DNA of 64,000 bases from an uncultured Dokdonia sp. (GTDB lineage Bacteria; Bacteroidota; Bacteroidia; Flavobacteriales; Flavobacteriaceae): assembly GCF_937910895.1 (NCBI RefSeq), contig NZ_CALEMI010000160.1, forward strand, positions 62,001 to 126,000. Reading direction: 5' to 3'. The notes under the pieces are model-generated. The model was given only the letters and a program-made list of their open reading frames with translations, searched no databases and was not told where the DNA came from. A program made the position numbers and the translations under genes. Position 1 is the stretch's first letter. The number at the start of each line of letters is the position of its first letter. Below, one piece after another: positions 1 through 8,311 of this stretch.

Positions 1-138
1 GAAGAGTATTTACTTAGTGATGGAGACGTAGATAAAGACCTTATCGCGAAGTCTATTGAAGGTATGGGGATACTCGAAAACTACTTTAATAGTGTTGATC
101 TTATAAAAGTGAAGGAAAATATTCTCAATAGAAATTAA
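1..138 (+). CDS. C-terminal end of an unidentified protein (partial)
   Basis: Frame 1 is open from the window edge to a TAA at 136-138 and gives 45 residues ending in VKENILNRN. The fragment is mixed-charge and probably helical, with no membrane segment or motif I recognise. The protein begins upstream of the window, so no function can be given. The reading frame is real in the sense that it is open to the edge, but a stretch this short could also be open by chance. Confidence 0.45.
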   Translation, partial: EEYLLSDGDVDKDLIAKSIEGMGILENYFNSVDLIKVKENILNRN

Positions 139-210
139 AAGTGATATTATTTTTTTCCTCTCAATGGCATTTAAAATACCAACTAAAACCAACTAAAGAG
201 CATCATTTAG

Positions 211-334
211 ATACTAAAATACACGCTTATTTATCGAATTTATTTTCTGCTTGATGGGGCTTTTCACACTTTACAGCGTGTTTGTTGAGAGATAAGATCA
301 ATAAGCTACTAGAAACAATAGTGTATTTTAGTAT
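211..334. repeat. 14-bp perfect inverted repeats bounding 124 bp
   Basis: ATACTAAAATACAC at 211-224 is the exact reverse complement of GTGTATTTTAGTAT at 321-334. The 96 bases between hold no ORF of note. The layout resembles a miniature inverted-repeat element or a long-range stem in a transcript. I see no clear target-site duplication in the flanks. The 139-356 stretch otherwise shows nothing. Confidence 0.5.
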
Positions 335-356
335 ACATTACATTTCATTCCTCAAA

Positions 357-536
357 CTACCAAGGAATACATTCTCCCGACATACAAGTTCCTGGGCAAT
401 GCTTACCACCTCTATAACACGTTGAACCATTTGGGCCACTGCACGGATACGGGACATAACCACCACTTACACTTTTTTGATCTTTTGAACTAAGCTCCTT
501 AGTTCCCTTGCATTCTAATACTTTTTTTAACATCAT
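357..536 (-). CDS. Small double-glycine leader peptide, Cys-rich core (RiPP/bacteriocin-like precursor)
   Basis: The ATG at 536 gives 59 aa; an ATG directly after it (533) is equally possible. AAGGAA lies about a dozen bases upstream. The first part reads as a leader: LKKVLECKG, then ELSSKDQKSVSGG, ending in a double glycine as in C39-peptidase-processed bacteriocin leaders of Bacteroidota. The predicted core after GG is about 33 aa and holds five cysteines (core positions 6, 14, 21, 25, 30), three prolines near its start and a terminal Trp. No maturation enzyme or C39 transporter is present in the window, so processing would depend on genes elsewhere. It could instead be a small secreted Cys-rich protein of another kind. 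Confidence 0.6.
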   Translation of the reverse strand: MMLKKVLECKGTKELSSKDQKSVSGGYVPYPCSGPNGSTCYRGGKHCPGTCMSGECIPW

Positions 537-717
537 GTTACTTTTTTGATTCCTTATAAAGATATACAAAAAGAGAGATGATTATTTAAATTTTACTGTT
601 AAATAATTGTTCTCCAGATACAAACACTCTTCTACACTTATAATAATAGCAGTATCCTTGTTTAAATACGAGAAAGCATTATTCTTTAGATATACATCAC
701 AAATACACGTTTTTTAC

Positions 718-725
718 TAAATTTG
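718..725 (+). promoter_or_regulatory. Bacteroidota -7 element for pheS
   Basis: TAAATTTG matches the TAnnTTTG consensus exactly and lies 36 bases before the pheS start codon. No convincing -33 TTG is visible at the usual spacing. Confidence 0.5.
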
Positions 726-760
726 CACCTCCCTATTTTTTGAGGGATAAAACAGGAATT

Positions 761-1780
761 ATGTTAGATAGAATAAAGCAACTCATGTCCGAAGTTGAGA
801 CTTTTACAGCAAACTCTAAAGAAGAGGTAGAGGCATTTCGTATTAAGTTTTCTGGGAAGAAAGGGCTTGTTAATGATATTATTGCCGACTTTAAGAGTGT
901 ACCTAATGAAATGAAGAAGGATTATGGGCGTGCCATGAATGCGCTTAAAGATGCTGCTTTAGAGAAAGTGAATACGCTTAAAGAAGCATTAGAAGATACA
1001 GATACTACTGCGAGTGTCACAAACGATCTATCTAGACCTGGAGATGCTATAGAAATAGGAGCACGTCATCCTATCTCCATCGTAAAAAATCAAATTATAG
1101 ATATATTCTCTCGTATAGGATTTAATGTGTCTGAAGGTCCTGAGATTGAAGACGATTGGCATAATTTTACAGCCTTGAATTTGCCAGAATATCATCCTGC
1201 TCGTGATATGCAGGATACCTTCTTTATCCAGACAAATCCAGATGTATTACTACGTACGCATACCTCATCGGTACAAGTACGTTATATGGAAAACAACAAA
1301 CCTCCTATACGTACCATCTCCCCAGGACGTGTCTATCGCAATGAGGCTATAAGTGGTCGTTCGCATTGCTTTTTTCATCAAGTAGAAGGATTGTATATCG
1401 ACAAGGATGTCTCTTTTGCAGATTTAAAACAAACACTACAGTACTTTACTACAGAAATGTTTGGAAAAAGTAAGATTAGACTGCGTCCTTCTTATTTTCC
1501 ATTTACAGAACCTAGTGCCGAAGTTGATGTCTATTGGGGTCTGGAAACAGAAACCGATTATAAGATGACTAAAGGTACCGGGTGGTTAGAAATTATGGGT
1601 TGTGGTATGGTAGATCCTAACGTACTTGAAAACTGTGGTATTGATAGTAAAGAGTACAGTGGTTTTGCCTTTGGTATGGGGATAGATCGTATTGCATTAT
1701 TACTACACCAAATTTCGGATATCCGAATGCTTAGTGAAAATGATATTCGTTTTTTAGAGCAGTTTAAAAGTGCTTTATAA
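761..1780 (+). CDS. pheS: Phenylalanine--tRNA ligase alpha subunit
   Basis: This 339-aa protein is the catalytic alpha subunit of the alpha2beta2 phenylalanyl-tRNA synthetase, which charges tRNA-Phe in the cytoplasm. It has the N-terminal coiled-coil tRNA-binding arm (about 1-90), followed by the class II aminoacyl-tRNA synthetase core with GDAIEIGARHPI, RTHTSS, the FHQVEG segment and the terminal GFAFGMGIDRIALL motif. The length is typical for the family. I chose the ATG at 761; an in-frame TTG at 740 would only add seven unlikely residues. pheT is not in the window, so the two subunits are encoded apart, as is common in flavobacteria. Confidence 0.97.
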   Translation: MLDRIKQLMSEVETFTANSKEEVEAFRIKFSGKKGLVNDIIADFKSVPNEMKKDYGRAMNALKDAALEKVNTLKEALEDTDTTASVTNDLSRPGDAIEIGARHPISIVKNQIIDIFSRIGFNVSEGPEIEDDWHNFTALNLPEYHPARDMQDTFFIQTNPDVLLRTHTSSVQVRYMENNKPPIRTISPGRVYRNEAISGRSHCFFHQVEGLYIDKDVSFADLKQTLQYFTTEMFGKSKIRLRPSYFPFTEPSAEVDVYWGLETETDYKMTKGTGWLEIMGCGMVDPNVLENCGIDSKEYSGFAFGMGIDRIALLLHQISDIRMLSENDIRFLEQFKSAL

Positions 1781-1787
1781 CTATTTT

Positions 1788-1801
1788 GCTTTCGCGAAAG
1801 C
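1788..1801. repeat. Dispersed palindrome GCTTTCGCGAAAGC, copy 1 (intergenic)
   Basis: A perfect palindrome eight bases after the pheS stop. It is the first of 14 complete copies in this window. It may serve as a weak transcript-end hairpin here, but it has no following T-run. Confidence 0.85.
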
Positions 1802-1878
1802 GAAACTAAGATACTTAGAATCTAAAGTATCTACTTACTGCAAATGATCATTTTGTCTTACCCTGAAATGTAAAGGTT

Positions 1879-2403
1879 ATGGAAGCATACACTTTTGAAA
1901 CGGAACGCCTTGGTATGCGTCCTGCACACATAGAAGACGCTGCTTTTGTCTTGGAATTACTCAATACTCCTAAGTGGCTCTCCTACATTGGAGATCGTAA
2001 GGTATATACAGAGGAAGATGCAGTACAATACATTACCTCAAAAATGCTCCCCCAATTTGAAGAAAAACAATTTGGAAATTATATCGTCATACGAAAAGAG
2101 GATGGCAAAAAAATAGGATGTTGCGGTCTGTACGATAGAGAAGGTATAGAAGGTGTTGACATTGGTTTTGCTTTTTTGCCTTTATATGAAGGCAAAGGAT
2201 ATGGATATGAAAGCGCCTCTAAAACCATGCAGTATGGCAAAGAAGTACACAGAATTACAACCGTAAGCGGAATCACCGTAAAAGAAAACATCGAGTCACA
2301 ACGATTACTAGAAAAACTAGGACTTACTTTTATCAAAATGATTACGCTCTCTAACGACACAGAAGCAGTAATGCTTTATCGTAAAACAACACATCATGCG
2401 TAA
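1879..2403 (+). CDS. GNAT family N-acetyltransferase (RimJ/RimL-like)
   Basis: A 174-aa acetyl-CoA-dependent acyltransferase of the RimJ/RimL branch. It opens with the usual FETERLGMRPAHIEDAAFV segment. The acetyl-CoA loop is seen around GKGYGYESAS (about 110-120), and VKENIESQRLLEKLG is the family's C-terminal helix. The substrate cannot be read from sequence; relatives modify N-termini of ribosomal proteins, antibiotics or small amines. Its stop codon overlaps the next gene's start by eight bases, suggesting that the two are co-translated. Confidence 0.88.
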   Translation: MEAYTFETERLGMRPAHIEDAAFVLELLNTPKWLSYIGDRKVYTEEDAVQYITSKMLPQFEEKQFGNYIVIRKEDGKKIGCCGLYDREGIEGVDIGFAFLPLYEGKGYGYESASKTMQYGKEVHRITTVSGITVKENIESQRLLEKLGLTFIKMITLSNDTEAVMLYRKTTHHA

Positions 2404-2791
2404 AGACATAGAAATTCCCGAAGTAAAAGATGTATATATTGCTGCCATAAAAGAACTTCACGAAGAGTATAAAACAGAAGACTGGAATGCCTATATCATA
2501 AACGATGGCAAAGAGCCTCTAGAAATCGTTTTGATTACTGTACAAGGGTATAGTGATACAAAAATGACGACACACATGCGTCACAAAATTGCCCTACTTC
2601 CTGCAAAAGGTTTTGCTAAAATCGAGTTTATGCAAGAAAGTATTTTTAAACTAGATAATTTTTATACGGTGACGTATTTTCTCAATAATAAGATGTATGA
2701 AAAACGCTGGGAATTCCCTGCCTTTAGTATTAAAGAAGCAAACCTAAAATCGATCCCTGTGATAGGAAAAAAAGGAATCTTAGCTAAATGA
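2396..2791 (+). CDS. Conserved hypothetical protein, 131 aa
   Basis: A 131-aa soluble protein with no signal peptide or membrane segment. It looks mainly beta-strand, with repeated stretches such as AYIINDGKEPLEIVLITVQGY and FYTVTYFLNNKMYEKRWEF, which suggests a small beta-sandwich. I do not recognise a functional motif. The start overlaps the preceding acetyltransferase by eight bases, so the two probably act or are regulated together. Database relatives near pheS can carry names borrowed from the synthetase, but nothing here looks like a synthetase subunit. Confidence 0.75.
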   Translation: MRKDIEIPEVKDVYIAAIKELHEEYKTEDWNAYIINDGKEPLEIVLITVQGYSDTKMTTHMRHKIALLPAKGFAKIEFMQESIFKLDNFYTVTYFLNNKMYEKRWEFPAFSIKEANLKSIPVIGKKGILAK

Positions 2792-2824
2792 TTATTTATG
2801 CCTTATGTTTGCGAAAAAAAAATT

Positions 2825-4036
2825 ATGAAAATCTCTATTCTTAAACTATTCCTACTTACTTTTTTCTTAGCCATCACCTCAATTTCAAATGCACAAATTA
2901 ATTTTGAACGTGCCTATTATATTGATAATTCAAATACTAAAATTGAGGGGTTCATTCAAAATATAGAATGGCTAGACAATCCAACAGAAATCAAGTTCAA
3001 ATCTAATGAGCAATCAGAAAGTAAAACAATTACTATAGATAATATAAAGGAGTTTGGAATCGTTGATGGTGCAGTATACTCAAGATTTGATGTAAAGATA
3101 GATAAGTCTAGTGATGATCTTGGAAACTTAAGCGAAATGAGATCGCCAGATTTTGAAAATGAAACGCTACTTCTCAAAAAAATTATTGAAGGAAAAGCAT
3201 CTCTATATTATTATTCTGGATATGGTATCGTCCGTTTTTTTTACACATTAGACGATACACCTATAAAGCCATTAGTCTATAAAAGATTCCAAAATTCAGG
3301 TACAGAAATAAGAGTTAATGAGTTGTATAAGCAAGATCTAAAAACGTATTTGACTTGTTCAACCATTCCTGAGAACAGATATAAAAACTTAAAATATAAA
3401 CTTTCATCCTTTATTTCCTTTTTTGAAGCGTATAACGAGTGTAGCGGATCCAAAAGTATCGTTTATAATCAAGTCTCAAAACGTACGAGTTTGGATAAAA
3501 ATTTTAGACTAAGACTTAAAGCTGGCGCTCGTAATAATTCTTTTTCTTTTGAATCTACTGGAGGTGTAACGACTGGAGAGTTTTCAGATAAAATAGGAGT
3601 ACAAGTAGGTATAGAAGGAGAGTTTATTTTTCAATTTAATAGAAACAAATGGAGTGCTTTAATTGAAGCCACTTATTTTGATTATAGTGATGAAGATAGA
3701 TTTCGGATTTCTACCATTGATCAAAATGTAGCGGTTGAATACAGCGCAGTAGAACTAGGTATTAGTGCAAGACATTCTTTCTTTTTGGAGAATAGATCAA
3801 GAATATTTGTAACCGCAGGATTTGTGATTCCTCTTCATCTTAATCAGTCTTTAACACGATCAGTTTCTAGAGATTTTAATGAGTTTAATCAATCTACGTA
3901 TGGTAGTTTTGGTGCAGGCTATGAATTTAAAGATCTTAGTCTTGAGCTAAAATATTATACAACCAGAGGATTGATAGATCCTATTAACGCAGAGTACTCT
4001 AGTTATTCTCTTACGATAGGATATGCTATTTTTTAG
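2825..4036 (+). CDS. Outer-membrane beta-barrel protein, unknown function
   Basis: The ATG at 2825 gives a 403-aa protein with a classic signal peptide (KISILKLFLLTFFLAI, cleavage after SNAQ). The upstream in-frame ATG at 2798 would bury the signal behind nine extra residues and is less likely. Residues about 20-200 form a periplasmic-looking domain. From about 230 onward there are alternating amphipathic strands ending in YSLTIGYAIF, with an aromatic last residue as in porin-type barrels. The ligand is unknown. The gene ends 17 bases from the convergent gpsA stop. Confidence 0.75.
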   Translation: MKISILKLFLLTFFLAITSISNAQINFERAYYIDNSNTKIEGFIQNIEWLDNPTEIKFKSNEQSESKTITIDNIKEFGIVDGAVYSRFDVKIDKSSDDLGNLSEMRSPDFENETLLLKKIIEGKASLYYYSGYGIVRFFYTLDDTPIKPLVYKRFQNSGTEIRVNELYKQDLKTYLTCSTIPENRYKNLKYKLSSFISFFEAYNECSGSKSIVYNQVSKRTSLDKNFRLRLKAGARNNSFSFESTGGVTTGEFSDKIGVQVGIEGEFIFQFNRNKWSALIEATYFDYSDEDRFRISTIDQNVAVEYSAVELGISARHSFFLENRSRIFVTAGFVIPLHLNQSLTRSVSRDFNEFNQSTYGSFGAGYEFKDLSLELKYYTTRGLIDPINAEYSSYSLTIGYAIF

Positions 4037-4053
4037 TTCCTTAATATCACTAA

Positions 4054-5055
4054 TTAATCCAATTGCTCTGTCAGTTTATTAAAAACCTTTTTAGGATCTT
4101 TTCCTTTGTATAAAATACTATGCACGGCTTCTATAATAGGAATCCGTGCTTTTTTTTCTCGTGTATTATTTAGATCTAAAGCGCTTTTTGCGGCATAATA
4201 TCCTTCTGCTACCATAGACATTTCCATTTGTGCGCTTTTAACGGTATATCCCTTCCCTATCATATTACCAAACATTCGGTTTCGGCTAAAAACAGAGTAC
4301 CCAGTTACTAATAAATCCCCCAAGTAAGCTGAGCCATTGATATCACGTTTCATCCTGTGTGCACGCTTTACATACCGTTTAATCTCTCTTATTGCATTAC
4401 TCATTAAGACACTCTGAAAATTATCTCCGTATCCTAACCCGTGTGCTACACCTGCGGCAATCGCATAAATATTCTTAAGCGTAGCGGCATATTCAATCCC
4501 TATAATGTCATCACTTGTAGTACATTTTATATAATCACAAGAAAGATGGTCTGCAACGGTCTGAGCAATTTCATTGTCTGCACAAGCAATCGTCAGATAA
4601 GATAGTCGTTCTAGCGCCACTTCTTCTGCGTGACAAGGTCCAGCAATAACACCTATATTTTTAAACGGAATATTGTATATGTCATGAAAATGAGCTCCTA
4701 CTAGTTTACCGCTTTCTGGCATAATCCCTTTAATAGCAGAAAATATAGTTTTCCCTTCTAAAGAAGCCGTCATATTTTCAAGTTCTCCTCCTACAAAAGC
4801 AGATGGAACGGCAAATACAATAATATCGGCATACTCAATAATCTCATTGATAGTATTACTTAAGATCAACTGTTTAGGATTAAACTCTACGGCACTCAAA
4901 TAACTCGGGTTGTGCTGCTCTCTCTTTATATGCTCTACTGCATATACACTACGCATATACCAGCCTACGTGTTCTAGATTTTCGCAGAGCATTTTTACAA
5001 TTGCAGTCGCCCAACTTCCTCCTCCAATAACCCCAAATTTTGGTTTGTGTCCCAT
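4054..5055 (-). CDS. gpsA: NAD(P)H-dependent glycerol-3-phosphate dehydrogenase
   Basis: A 333-aa enzyme that reduces dihydroxyacetone phosphate to sn-glycerol 3-phosphate for phospholipid synthesis. It has the N-terminal Rossmann motif GVIGGGSWATA, the VFAVPSAF strand and the FSAIKG segment. The GVIAGPCHAEEVA motif and the EYAATLKNIYAIAAG segment carry the catalytic-domain signature and substrate lysine. I chose the ATG at 5055 because the Rossmann fold starts just after it. The frame stays open upstream to 5154, but that extension would include the dispersed palindrome and is not expected in the family. Confidence 0.96.
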   Translation of the reverse strand: MGHKPKFGVIGGGSWATAIVKMLCENLEHVGWYMRSVYAVEHIKREQHNPSYLSAVEFNPKQLILSNTINEIIEYADIIVFAVPSAFVGGELENMTASLEGKTIFSAIKGIMPESGKLVGAHFHDIYNIPFKNIGVIAGPCHAEEVALERLSYLTIACADNEIAQTVADHLSCDYIKCTTSDDIIGIEYAATLKNIYAIAAGVAHGLGYGDNFQSVLMSNAIREIKRYVKRAHRMKRDINGSAYLGDLLVTGYSVFSRNRMFGNMIGKGYTVKSAQMEMSMVAEGYYAAKSALDLNNTREKKARIPIIEAVHSILYKGKDPKKVFNKLTEQLD

Positions 5056-5131
5056 GTTTTTATTGTTATACTGTATTTGTAAAAATAAGACATTTTTTAC
5101 CATTATAAACGTAGGGTTTTGGGTTTGGTAC

Positions 5132-5145
5132 GCTTTCGCGAAAGC
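5132..5145. repeat. Dispersed palindrome GCTTTCGCGAAAGC, copy 2 (intergenic)
   Basis: A perfect palindrome in the divergent spacer between gpsA and the 5237 lipoprotein gene. It lies upstream of the chosen gpsA start. Confidence 0.85.
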
Positions 5146-5188
5146 GCACAACAAACATTAAAATTATGATTATCAGACTTTTGCATTT

Positions 5189-5204
5189 TTGGCACGCCGT
5201 TTGG
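5189..5204 (+). promoter_or_regulatory. Sigma54-like promoter for the 5237 lipoprotein gene
   Basis: TTGGCACGCCGTTTGG resembles the -24/-12 sigma54 consensus TGGCAC-N5-TTGC. The -24 GG is at 5191-5192 and the -12 dinucleotide at 5203-5204 is GG rather than GC. It lies 32 bases before the start codon, in the right orientation. One mismatch at the -12 position lowers confidence. Confidence 0.5.
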
Positions 5205-5236
5205 TTTTAGTAACGTGAATCAAAAACAGTAAGATT

Positions 5237-6196
5237 ATGAAGACGATCAAACTCCTTTCGGCATTTGCACTAGTAGGCATTTTATGTACTTCTTGTTATA
5301 CAGAGGTTATTATTGAAGATGATATTGTAGTAGATACAACACCCGTCATTACATTAAATGAGGTGCTTACAGATTATGAAATTTGGTATGTAGATATTAA
5401 TCGCTCTTCAGGATCTGTAGTGATTCCTTTTGTGCAAAAAGCATTTACCCTCTCTTTTAGAAACGGGAACGTCTATGCAAATAACAACCTTTCTGGGATT
5501 GGAAGTAATGGAGGTGGTTTTGGAATTGATGTAGGATACTATGACACCTTTAATTTTGAACTAGATGTACAACACGATCTAGATGGAGGCTATAGTTTTG
5601 ATGTTCGTCAACTATCGGTTAATGAGATAGAATTGTATGAACCTAGTACAGGAACTAGATATATATTAGAAGGATACCAAAGAAGTACCTTTGATTATGA
5701 CCTTGTGTTTTATGAAAATATTCATTATTTCTTACAAGAGTTTGAAGCTTGGGAAAAAATATATACCAGTGAAGAAGGTGCTGTGAATCCTTTTGATAGT
5801 GAAAACTTCTTGCAGTTTCTTCCAGCAGGACAGAGCGGTAATTTTAGAAGCTCAGAAGATTTGAATGGCACGGCTATTGATAATATATTTTGGGATTATG
5901 ACGGGATTTATGACGTAGACAATGTTCCTGGAAATTTGTATCAGAAAACTTTAACATTAGATTATAATTTTCCAGACAATGAATTTTTTGAACTGATCGT
6001 TATAGATGATGAAACCATAGAGTTGTTTCAAGTAAGTTCAGGAACTACGTATCAATTCAGAGGAAGAGGATACATACAGTTTAGAACGTTAGAAAAAGAT
6101 AAAGCATCTCCAAAGTTTAGAAAGAAAACAGAAGAGATTAAAAAAGACATACAAGCGCTTAAAACGAAAAAGCTACAAAAGCTGGCAGCGCTATAA
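5237..6196 (+). CDS. Secreted lipoprotein, unknown function
   Basis: A 319-aa protein with a lipoprotein signal: KTIKLLSAFALVGILCTSC with the lipidated Cys near residue 20. The mature part is acidic, strand-rich and aromatic, with two similar segments (NEIELYEPSTGTRYILEGY about 137-155 and ETIELFQVSSGTTYQFRGR about 260-280), so it may hold two copies of a lipocalin-like or beta-sandwich fold. The last 35 residues are strongly basic and helical (KFRKKTEEIKKDIQALK). No known family is recognised. A sigma54-like promoter precedes it and an intrinsic terminator follows. Confidence 0.75.
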   Translation: MKTIKLLSAFALVGILCTSCYTEVIIEDDIVVDTTPVITLNEVLTDYEIWYVDINRSSGSVVIPFVQKAFTLSFRNGNVYANNNLSGIGSNGGGFGIDVGYYDTFNFELDVQHDLDGGYSFDVRQLSVNEIELYEPSTGTRYILEGYQRSTFDYDLVFYENIHYFLQEFEAWEKIYTSEEGAVNPFDSENFLQFLPAGQSGNFRSSEDLNGTAIDNIFWDYDGIYDVDNVPGNLYQKTLTLDYNFPDNEFFELIVIDDETIELFQVSSGTTYQFRGRGYIQFRTLEKDKASPKFRKKTEEIKKDIQALKTKKLQKLAAL

Positions 6197-6220
6197 AAAT
6201 TTTGGTTGGTTATTTAGTTT

Positions 6221-6269
6221 GAAACCGCTCACCTAGTGTTAATGTATAGTGTGGGCGGTTTCTTTTTTT
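6221..6269 (+). terminator. Intrinsic terminator after the 5237 lipoprotein gene
   Basis: GAAACCGCTCAC (6221-6232) pairs with GTGGGCGGTTTC (6251-6262) apart from one G-T pair, and a run of Ts follows directly. Confidence 0.85.
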
Positions 6270-6457
6270 GGGATGTTTTTAAAAGCTTGGTTATTGTTAG
6301 TACGGAATTGAAAAGCGATAAATCTCAAATTAAGTACTTAACCAAATCTTTTTATTTGGTTTAAAAGAAAAAGATTTGACGACTTTGCAAATAGGTACTT
6401 ACCTTTCAGTTTAATAATTATTAGCTATATTTTATTATAAGTTTTTCTCTTTAGTTT

Positions 6458-7210
6458 TTAATTCCACACTTTTTCAAATTCTAATTTAAGTTCAGTTGAA
6501 TGAGGGTAAACGACGTAAACAGGCACTTTAGGAAAACGTAATTCTTGAATTTCTAAAAGTAAATTGTATGCGGTTGGGTTCTCATCTGGAATTTTATGTC
6601 CAATGTATAAACCTTTTACTAATTCAGGAACATATTCTAATTCTCGATGAGTTTGCTTTAAATCACAAATTATTCTCCATTCTTTTTCATATTCCCAGTG
6701 TTTGAATTTAGTTGTCAATAAATAATGTTGAGCGAATGGATAGTTAGTTTTTATTTTTACTGGCTGTTTAGGATAAATCACTCTTGTTAGAGTATGTCTA
6801 CCAAAGAATTCATTTCTTTTTAAAATATCAATCTTATCTCCAAAATTTATAGCGAATCCTCTGTAATTATTTGTGTAATGCCCCCACATCAATGGGTTTT
6901 CAATTTCCTCAGATAAAGAAGTTATGCCAATGTTCGATATTACATTTCTCTTCACTGTCTCTAGTTTTTCTACTTTACCATCAGTCTCAATTAAATTTAG
7001 ATTACAATCAAAAGGATCATTGAAATCTCTTGGGTTTGACAAGTAAAAATAGTTTCTTAATAAGCTATCAATATTAAAAATGTTTAGAGAATAAAATTTA
7101 TAAAGATTTGGATGCTTTTTTGAGAGTAATTGATCATTTTGGAAAGTATTCCAGACTCCTTTATTATTCATTTTAAGGCGATACTCATCATCAATCTTAA
7201 AGTCTTTCAT
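6458..7210 (-). CDS. DUF2971 family protein
   Basis: A 250-aa soluble protein carrying the DUF2971 hallmarks: an N-terminal LYKFYSL segment, the DFNDPFDCN motif (about 60), PLMWGHYTNNYRGFAI (about 105-120) and KHWEYEKEWRI (about 170-180). The biochemical role of the family is not settled; members often occur near restriction or abortive-infection genes. Here it stands alone, with AT-rich flanks and no operon partner, which would fit a recently acquired cargo gene. That is inference. Confidence 0.85.
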   Translation of the reverse strand: MKDFKIDDEYRLKMNNKGVWNTFQNDQLLSKKHPNLYKFYSLNIFNIDSLLRNYFYLSNPRDFNDPFDCNLNLIETDGKVEKLETVKRNVISNIGITSLSEEIENPLMWGHYTNNYRGFAINFGDKIDILKRNEFFGRHTLTRVIYPKQPVKIKTNYPFAQHYLLTTKFKHWEYEKEWRIICDLKQTHRELEYVPELVKGLYIGHKIPDENPTAYNLLLEIQELRFPKVPVYVVYPHSTELKLEFEKVWN

Positions 7211-7364
7211 ATTTTCTAATTATAGCCAGCTTTTGTATTAAGCTAATTTACAATATTTTGCAATGCAACATTTTTACTTTGATAAAGTCATCGAAAGTTT
7301 TTACATATGCAATTATGATTAATAGAAGTTATTCAGAAAACATTTTGGTTTAATCAGTTATTAT

Positions 7365-7673
7365 CTAAAAAAAAATAAACAGTTCTTTTATTACTAATAT
7401 GATATATCCAAATGAAGCCATTCCAAGAACAACAGCAATTATCTTTTTAAAAGAGTTTGCTTCGTTTTTTGCTTTAACAATTGCATACACACAAGCAATA
7501 CCACAAAAAAAACATACAATTGAGATGGAAATAAATAAGGATTCAGGAATGGTGGTACTAGTAAATCTTTTAACTCCTTTTAATGCTCTTGTGACAAGAA
7601 ATGAGATCAAAGCTATCACTCCAAAATAATAAGCTCTTTTGATATACAAACTGTCTACATCTAGCCTAGGCAT
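7365..7673 (-). CDS. Small inner-membrane protein, 102 aa
   Basis: Three hydrophobic segments are visible (about 14-30, 45-68 and 78-100), with short polar links, so this is likely a three-pass inner-membrane protein. No family motif is recognised. The start lies ten bases after the nadD stop on the same strand, so it is probably read with yicC-gmk-nadD. A competing ORF on the other strand covers most of it but looks like a shadow. Confidence 0.6.
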   Translation of the reverse strand: MPRLDVDSLYIKRAYYFGVIALISFLVTRALKGVKRFTSTTIPESLFISISIVCFFCGIACVYAIVKAKNEANSFKKIIAVVLGMASFGYIILVIKELFIFF

Positions 7674-7683
7674 CTTTATAACA

Positions 7684-8265
7684 TTACGATTTGTAAAAAC
7701 TCATCTCATCAAGATATTCAAAGACCTCAGGCGGAAGTAACGGTCTCACATTCTTCTTTTCTTTAATGCCGTTACGTATGGCTGTAGACGAAATCTCCAT
7801 AATGGGCGCTGCTACTTTGTGTATTTTAGGATGCTTATCAAATTGCGTTTCCATAACACCTTCGGAAATACGAGGATACACATATATCTCATGATTTTCT
7901 AAAATTACTTCATAGTTTTTCCATTTATGGAAGCTTTTTAAGTTATCCTCTCCCATAATCAAACAAAACTCATAGTCTGGATACTTTTCTTGTAAATAAG
8001 CCAGCGTATTAACAGTATAATTAGGTTGTGGCAAATCAAACTCTATCGTACTTTCTTCAATCTTAGGATATTCTTCTAAGGCTCGTTGCACCATCTGATA
8101 CCTATGATGGTTGTCTAATAAACTACTTTTCTTTTTAAAGGGATTATGAGGTGTAATGACCATCCATATTTTATCCAAATCACTATACTCTGCCATGTGA
8201 TTTGCAATAACTAAATGCCCTATGTGTATAGGATTAAATGTGCCGAAATACAGTCCTACTTTCAA
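7684..8265 (-). CDS. nadD: Nicotinate-nucleotide adenylyltransferase
   Basis: A 193-aa enzyme that transfers AMP from ATP to nicotinate mononucleotide, giving deamido-NAD in NAD biosynthesis. The nucleotidyltransferase signature GTFNPIHIGHLVIANHM is at residues 8-24 and the ISSTAIRNGIKEK motif is near 160. Length is typical. It is third in a housekeeping operon behind yicC and gmk. Confidence 0.96.
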   Translation of the reverse strand: MKVGLYFGTFNPIHIGHLVIANHMAEYSDLDKIWMVITPHNPFKKKSSLLDNHHRYQMVQRALEEYPKIEESTIEFDLPQPNYTVNTLAYLQEKYPDYEFCLIMGEDNLKSFHKWKNYEVILENHEIYVYPRISEGVMETQFDKHPKIHKVAAPIMEISSTAIRNGIKEKKNVRPLLPPEVFEYLDEMSFYKS

Positions 8266-8311
8266 TGATTATTGGGTGTTAAAAAGAATTGTTTTGTATT
8301 TTATATGTTTC

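Noticed and set aside
740-760. TTG start for pheS
   Set aside because: It adds seven residues not expected in the family; the ATG at 761 gives the usual N-terminus.
5056-5154. N-terminal extension of gpsA containing AFAKA
   Set aside because: The Rossmann fold starts at the ATG at 5055; the extension only reflects an open frame through the palindrome.
7399-7629. Plus-strand ORF opposite the 102-aa membrane gene
   Set aside because: It lies inside the other gene and lacks family or signal features; the minus-strand protein has clear membrane segments.
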